17,217 nt of DNA, from the NCBI GenBank assembly GCA_003482455.1, contig DMYW01000043.1:1-17217 (forward strand), written 5' to 3'. Under the pieces are notes generated by a model. That model saw only the letters and a program-made list of their open reading frames with translations. It ran no database searches and had not been told where the DNA came from. The translations under genes were made by a program, and so were the position numbers. This DNA is from Rheinheimera sp. (GTDB lineage: Bacteria; Pseudomonadota; Gammaproteobacteria; Enterobacterales; Alteromonadaceae). Positions 13,344-17,217 of this stretch are shown piece by piece. Numbering within the stretch: position 1 is the first letter of the stretch; the number at the start of each line of letters is the position of its first letter.

Positions 13344-14888
13344 ATGGCACAGTCTGTTAAACCTTTGGTACTACTGATCCTCGATGGCTGGGGCTATCGC
13401 GAAGACCCAACAGACAACGCTATCGCACAAGCCAACACGCCGGTGATGGACCGGTTATGGCGCGATTATCCGCACAGTTTGATTTCGGGCTCTGGTATGG
13501 ACGTAGGCCTGCCGGATGGTCAAATGGGTAACTCTGAAGTTGGTCACGTCAATTTGGGCTCAGGCCGCGTGGTTTATCAAGATTTCACTCGCATCACCAA
13601 AGCGATTCAAGATGGCGACTTTTTCAGCAATGACGTATTAACCAGCGCCGTCGACAAGGCCGTTGCGCAAGATAAAGCAGTGCATGTGATGGGCTTGTTG
13701 TCGCCAGGTGGCGTACACAGCCATGAAGATCACTTGATTGCCATGCTCGATTTGGCAGTTCGCCGTGGTGCCAAAAAAGTCTATTTACATGCATTTTTAG
13801 ATGGTCGCGATACGCCGCCACGCAGTGCTGAAAGTTCACTGCGCCGCGTGCAAGAGCACTTTGCACGTTTAGGCACAGGTCAAATCGCTAGCGTGATCGG
13901 CCGCTATTTTGCGATGGACCGTGACAAACGTTGGGATCGCGTTGAGAAAGCGTACAACTTGTTGACCCAAGGTGTTGGCGAATATACGGCGCTAGACGGT
14001 GTTAGCGCACTGCAAGCCGCCTATGAGCGCGGTGAGAATGACGAATTCGTTAAAGCCACAGCCATCCCGGGCGCCGATTGCCAGCAAATTCAACTTGAAG
14101 ACGGTGATGCCCTGGTCTTTATGAACTTCCGTGCCGACCGCGCGCGTCAGTTCAGTCGTTGCTTCACCCAAACCGATTTTGCCGATTTTCAACGTCAACG
14201 TGTCGTCAACTTGTCGAGCTTTGTACAACTGACTGAATACGCAGGCGATATTCAAGCGCCCGTTGCTTATGCTGCACAAAGCTTGGACAACGTGTTAGGC
14301 GAATGGCTGAGCAAACACCAAAAAACGCAGCTGCGTATTTCGGAGACTGAAAAATATGCGCACGTGACTTTCTTCTTCAGTGGTGGTCGCGAAGAACTGT
14401 TCGCTGGTGAAGAACGCATTTTGGTGCCCTCGCCGGCTGTCGCTACTTACGACTTGCAACCAGAAATGAACTCGGAACTGCTGACCGACAAGCTGGTTGA
14501 AGCCATCCACAGCGGCAAATTTGACGTCATTATTTGTAACTACCCCAATGGCGATATGGTCGGCCATACCGGCGTATTAGCTGCAGCAATCAAAGCGGTG
14601 GAAGCGGTTGACCGCAGCATTGGCCGTGTCGTCGAAGCGTTGCAGCAAGTCGGCGGTGAGTGTTTAATCACGGCAGACCACGGCAACTGTGAACAAATGG
14701 TCGATTACGATTCAGGCCAAGCCCACACGGCGCATACCTCGGATCCAGTACCCCTGATTTATGTTGGTCGCGATGCCAACGTCACTGAAGGCGGTATTCT
14801 GAGTGACATAGCACCGACTATGCTGACCCTGATGGGCATGCCAGTGCCTGCCGAGATGACCGGCAACGTCTTGTTCCACGTCAAGTGA
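13344..14888 (+). CDS. gpmI: 2,3-bisphosphoglycerate-independent phosphoglycerate mutase GpmI
   Basis: Cytosolic Mn-dependent phosphoglycerate mutase of 514 residues, identical in length to E. coli GpmI. It interconverts 3- and 2-phosphoglycerate in glycolysis and gluconeogenesis. It belongs to the alkaline phosphatase superfamily. The metal-binding LILDGWGYRED carries D14 and the phosphorylated serine is S64 in GQMGNSEVGHVNLGSGR. HAFLDGRDTPP and the C-terminal metal site ITADHGNCEQM / HTAHTSDPVP are intact. GGAG (13335-13338) lies 5 nt before the ATG. Its TGA overlaps the envC ATG by one base (TGATG). Confidence 0.97.
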   Translation: MAQSVKPLVLLILDGWGYREDPTDNAIAQANTPVMDRLWRDYPHSLISGSGMDVGLPDGQMGNSEVGHVNLGSGRVVYQDFTRITKAIQDGDFFSNDVLTSAVDKAVAQDKAVHVMGLLSPGGVHSHEDHLIAMLDLAVRRGAKKVYLHAFLDGRDTPPRSAESSLRRVQEHFARLGTGQIASVIGRYFAMDRDKRWDRVEKAYNLLTQGVGEYTALDGVSALQAAYERGENDEFVKATAIPGADCQQIQLEDGDALVFMNFRADRARQFSRCFTQTDFADFQRQRVVNLSSFVQLTEYAGDIQAPVAYAAQSLDNVLGEWLSKHQKTQLRISETEKYAHVTFFFSGGREELFAGEERILVPSPAVATYDLQPEMNSELLTDKLVEAIHSGKFDVIICNYPNGDMVGHTGVLAAAIKAVEAVDRSIGRVVEALQQVGGECLITADHGNCEQMVDYDSGQAHTAHTSDPVPLIYVGRDANVTEGGILSDIAPTMLTLMGMPVPAEMTGNVLFHVK

Positions 14889-16012
14889 TGCGCGTAGCCC
14901 TTTACGGTTCCTTGCTGCTGCTGTGCTTGCCTTTGCAAGCGCAGCAAACCGACACCGCCAAAGCACGGCAAGAATTGGAATCAGTTCGTGGCGATATCTC
15001 TCGCACGGAAGTGAAACGTCAACAACAACAAGAACAACTGCAACAAGCAGAACGCGCGCTCAAAGAAGCGGATCAGGCGCATGCCGAGGCCGCCAAAGCC
15101 GTCTCGGTGCAACAAGCCGCGCTTGCCAGCATCAAAGAACAACTCAAGAAGTTGGATGTTCAAAAAGCTGATTTGAATAAGCAGCGGGAAGTGCAACAAA
15201 AAGTACTGGCTGCGCAGTTAAAAGCCGCCTACCAAATTGGCGGCCACGACTACACGCAATTGCTGCTCAACCAACAAAGCGCGCAAAAACTAGAACGGGT
15301 GTTGACCTACTACCAGTACTTTAACAATGCGCGCATGCAGCAACTCGCTGCACTCAAAAACACCGTCGATGAATTAGCGCTGGTCAGCCAACAAACCGAA
15401 GAAAAATCCAAAGAGCAATTACAACGGCTCGATGAATTGGAACAACAAAAACAACGGTTAGCCTTGGCCAAAGAGCAACAACAAGCGTCGATTGTCGCAT
15501 TGCAACGCATCCTCAAAGAGCAGCAGCAACAGCTGGCGTATTTAAAACAAAACGAGCGCAGCTTAGAAAATACAATTGCGGACCTTAAAGCCAAAGCGGC
15601 GGCTCGACGGCAACAGTTTCGCACCAAGTCGCCCGGAATTTACCCTTGGCCGGTGCAAGGCCAAGTTGTGCAACAGTTCGGCAGCACCCATGGCGGTGAA
15701 AGTAAAGCCAGCGGCATCATCATTAGCGCCCGCCCGGGCCAGCCCGTCAAAGCAGTGGCCGACGGCCAAGTGATTTATGCCGATTGGCTAAAAGGCTATG
15801 GTTATGTGATCGTACTGGATCACGGCGACGGCTTAATGACGCTCTACGGACATAACGAAAGTTTGTTACGCAGCCCTGGTGACATCGTTAAAACAGGTGA
15901 TCACTTGGCATTAGTCGGCCAAAGCGGTGGCCAACAGCAAGTCGGCTTGTATTTCGAAGTGCGGCAAAAAGGCGCCGCGGTCAACCCGATGGCTTGGTTG
16001 CGAAATCCATGA
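14888..16012 (+). CDS. envC: Murein hydrolase activator EnvC
   Basis: Periplasmic divisome protein of 374 residues (E. coli 419) that activates the septal amidases AmiA/AmiB under FtsEX control. The signal peptide runs to about residue 18 (cut near LQA-QQ). A long Q/K/E-rich coiled coil fills about 20-240. The C-terminal LytM (M23) domain (about 251-372) includes PWPVQGQVVQQFG, ADGQVIYADWLKGYGYV and SGGQQQVGLYFEVR. The zinc ligands are missing: the HxxxD site reads SKASGI (near K273) and HxH reads GLYFE (353-357), as in other EnvC proteins, so it should activate rather than cut. The ATG shares its A with the gpmI TGA and lacks a clear Shine-Dalgarno, implying translational coupling. The next in-frame GTG is one codon upstream. 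Confidence 0.93.
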   Translation: MRVALYGSLLLLCLPLQAQQTDTAKARQELESVRGDISRTEVKRQQQQEQLQQAERALKEADQAHAEAAKAVSVQQAALASIKEQLKKLDVQKADLNKQREVQQKVLAAQLKAAYQIGGHDYTQLLLNQQSAQKLERVLTYYQYFNNARMQQLAALKNTVDELALVSQQTEEKSKEQLQRLDELEQQKQRLALAKEQQQASIVALQRILKEQQQQLAYLKQNERSLENTIADLKAKAAARRQQFRTKSPGIYPWPVQGQVVQQFGSTHGGESKASGIIISARPGQPVKAVADGQVIYADWLKGYGYVIVLDHGDGLMTLYGHNESLLRSPGDIVKTGDHLALVGQSGGQQQVGLYFEVRQKGAAVNPMAWLRNP

Positions 16013-16083
16013 CATCAGGCATAATGCCGCCATTTTTCACTAGTGCCAGCGGTTCCAGCTGGCTATTAATCTTGTAGGCTGTC

Positions 16084-17121
16084 GTGTTCAAAACTGTTCT
16101 TCTGCTGTGCCTTGCTGTGACATCGCTGCAACTTGCCGCACAATCGGTGCCACCGAAAGTCGCCATTATTATCGACGACATCGGCTATCAGAAAACCGAT
16201 GCAGCATTAATCCAACTGCCGCATGCATTAACATTTGCCGTGATGCCATTTGCGCCGCACGGCCACGAAATGGCCATGCTTGCGGAGCGACATCGCAAAG
16301 AAATCATGTTGCATATGCCGATGGAAGCGGTGGCTATGAATCATCTGTTAGGCAAAGGCGCCTTGCGCCGTGGCATGGACAAAACCACGGTACAACAAAC
16401 GATGCGATCCGCATTAGATAACGTCCCGCAAGCAGTTGGCGTGAACAATCATATGGGCAGCTTGTTTACGAGTTTGCCGCAACAGATGGATTGGGCGATG
16501 CAGGTCGTGGCCGAACGCAACAAATACTTTGTCGACAGCAAAACCACCCCGAAAAGTGTCGGCATTGCTCTGAGTAAACAATACCAAGTGCGCCACCGTA
16601 GTCGTGACGTGTTTTTGGACAACAACAAAAGTTATCGCGCGTTAGAGCAACAATTTACCGATCTGATGCAGATCGCTAAACAGCACGGCAGTGCCGTCGG
16701 TATTGGTCATCCGTATCCTGAGACTTTGAGTTATCTAAAGAAAAATCTACCGCGCTTAAAAGCGGCCGGCATTGAATTGGTGCCAGTCTCTGCCTTATTG
16801 GACTTGCCTGAGCACAACAAACCGTATGTTGCTGCTCAGCCGTTGATACCAACTAAAACCAAACCTGCAAAAGCGGCGGTCACTCCGGCGGTAAAAGTGC
16901 CGGACCACTCCCCAGTCGAGGCGCATGAACAACAGTTGCCTGTCGAGGAAGTTGTTGCCCCGGCAGAACTATTGCCATGGCGTGTGCCGTATCGGCTTGA
17001 TGCACCAGGCTTACTCGAACCCTCCGCTGTAGAAGCCGAACAATCCCCTGCCGAACATTTTTCCCTGCCAAGCAGTTCGGCCGAACCTCTGCCTGCTACA
17101 GTGCATTTATTGCTGCGCTAA
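16084..17121 (+). CDS. yibQ: Divergent polysaccharide deacetylase family protein (YibQ)
   Basis: Exported protein of 345 residues of the divergent polysaccharide deacetylase family (PF04748); substrate unknown. The GTG start at 16084 has TAGG (16075-16078) 5 nt upstream and opens a signal peptide (cut near LAA-QS, residue 20). The NodB-like core runs about 24-245: VAIIIDDIGYQ with D31 and D32, LHMPMEA (76-82), GVNNHMGS (119-126), FVDSKTT with D151, and GIGHPYPET (206-214). Residues 246-345 form a Pro/Ala/Glu-rich, probably disordered tail not expected for the family. It is the third gene after gpmI and envC, 71 nt past envC, the same order as in E. coli, which hints at a cell-wall role. Confidence 0.87.
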   Translation: MFKTVLLLCLAVTSLQLAAQSVPPKVAIIIDDIGYQKTDAALIQLPHALTFAVMPFAPHGHEMAMLAERHRKEIMLHMPMEAVAMNHLLGKGALRRGMDKTTVQQTMRSALDNVPQAVGVNNHMGSLFTSLPQQMDWAMQVVAERNKYFVDSKTTPKSVGIALSKQYQVRHRSRDVFLDNNKSYRALEQQFTDLMQIAKQHGSAVGIGHPYPETLSYLKKNLPRLKAAGIELVPVSALLDLPEHNKPYVAAQPLIPTKTKPAKAAVTPAVKVPDHSPVEAHEQQLPVEEVVAPAELLPWRVPYRLDAPGLLEPSAVEAEQSPAEHFSLPSSSAEPLPATVHLLLR

Positions 17122-17126
17122 ATAAA

Positions 17127-17152
17127 AAAACCACCGTGCAGTCGGTGGTTTT
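17127..17152. terminator. Rho-independent terminator after yibQ
   Basis: CCACCG (17131-17136) pairs with CGGTGG (17143-17148) around the loop TGCAGT, flanked by AAAA and TTTT that extend the stem. It starts 6 nt after the yibQ stop and ends the gpmI-envC-yibQ transcript. Confidence 0.85.
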
Positions 17153-17159
17153 CAAGCAT

Positions 17160-17188
17160 AAAAAAGGCGGCTATTGCCGCCTTTTTTT
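17160..17188. terminator. Second strong terminator, probably bidirectional
   Basis: GGCGGC (17166-17171) pairs with GCCGCC (17176-17181) around the loop TATT, followed by seven T (17182-17188) and preceded by six A. It may be a backup for yibQ or the terminator of a convergent gene to the right of the window. The final 29 bases show nothing recognisable. Confidence 0.88.
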
Positions 17189-17217
17189 AGGCCATTGACC
17201 CGTCCTAAATAGTGTTG

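Noticed and set aside
16018..16062. Small repeats between envC and yibQ: GGCA-TAA-TGCC (16018-16028) and CCAGC-N7-GCTGG (16046-16062)
   Set aside because: Stems are 4-5 bp and the nearest T-run is five bases. That is too weak to call a terminator or attenuator, and comparable repeats are expected by chance.
1..17217. Mobile element, prophage, toxin-antitoxin or defence cassette
   Set aside because: No transposase, integrase, terminal repeats, tRNA gene, CRISPR-like repeats or small paired open frames are visible. Codon and base use look uniform across the window.

Overview
The window is a chromosomal housekeeping stretch from a gammaproteobacterium. Protein sequences and lengths match the Escherichia coli families closely, and the gene order resembles Alteromonadales. 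A Rheinheimera/Alishewanella-like organism is my guess (inference; I cannot run a search). Genes are densely packed on both strands and no intergenic gap exceeds about 220 bp. I see no rRNA, tRNA, CRISPR array, insertion sequence, phage gene or attachment site.

Layout. (1) 1-3210: after an incoming terminator (28-55) come a small exported DUF4124 protein, then glnL-glnG (NtrB/NtrC), the nitrogen two-component system. Its promoter carries a near-consensus NtrC operator just downstream of the -10. (2) 3362-3892: a lone hotdog acyl-CoA thioesterase. (3) 3889-7652: the Cpx envelope-stress module, with cpxP divergent from cpxR-cpxA-pldB. The three plus-strand genes are joined by two 4-base ATGA overlaps, and a GTAAA-N6-GTAAA CpxR box lies between cpxP and cpxR. 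(4) 7649-9018, minus strand: trmL-fieF (tRNA wobble methylation and metal efflux). (5) 9162-10880: a membrane-anchored GGDEF-EAL protein in which both domains have lost their signature catalytic residues. (6) 10893-13122, minus strand: yibN-grxC-secB-gpsA. (7) 13344-17121, plus strand, divergent from yibN: gpmI-envC-yibQ, closed by two tandem terminators.

How the parts fit. Blocks 4, 6 and 7 resemble the E. coli trmL-cysE-gpsA-secB-grxC-yibN / gpmI-envC-yibQ neighbourhood, but cysE is absent and the degenerate GGDEF-EAL gene (with fieF beyond trmL) occupies that side. Envelope biology recurs: Cpx stress sensing, lysophospholipid hydrolysis (pldB), SecB export, phospholipid precursor supply (gpsA) and septal amidase activation (envC).

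I did not find a new multi-gene system. The items most worth a second look are the catalytically degenerate GGDEF-EAL protein, the cpxRA-pldB operon with its CpxR box, the NtrC operator at glnL, the DUF4124 protein beside it, and the mirror-image 4-base stop-codon overlaps that flank the Cpx block.
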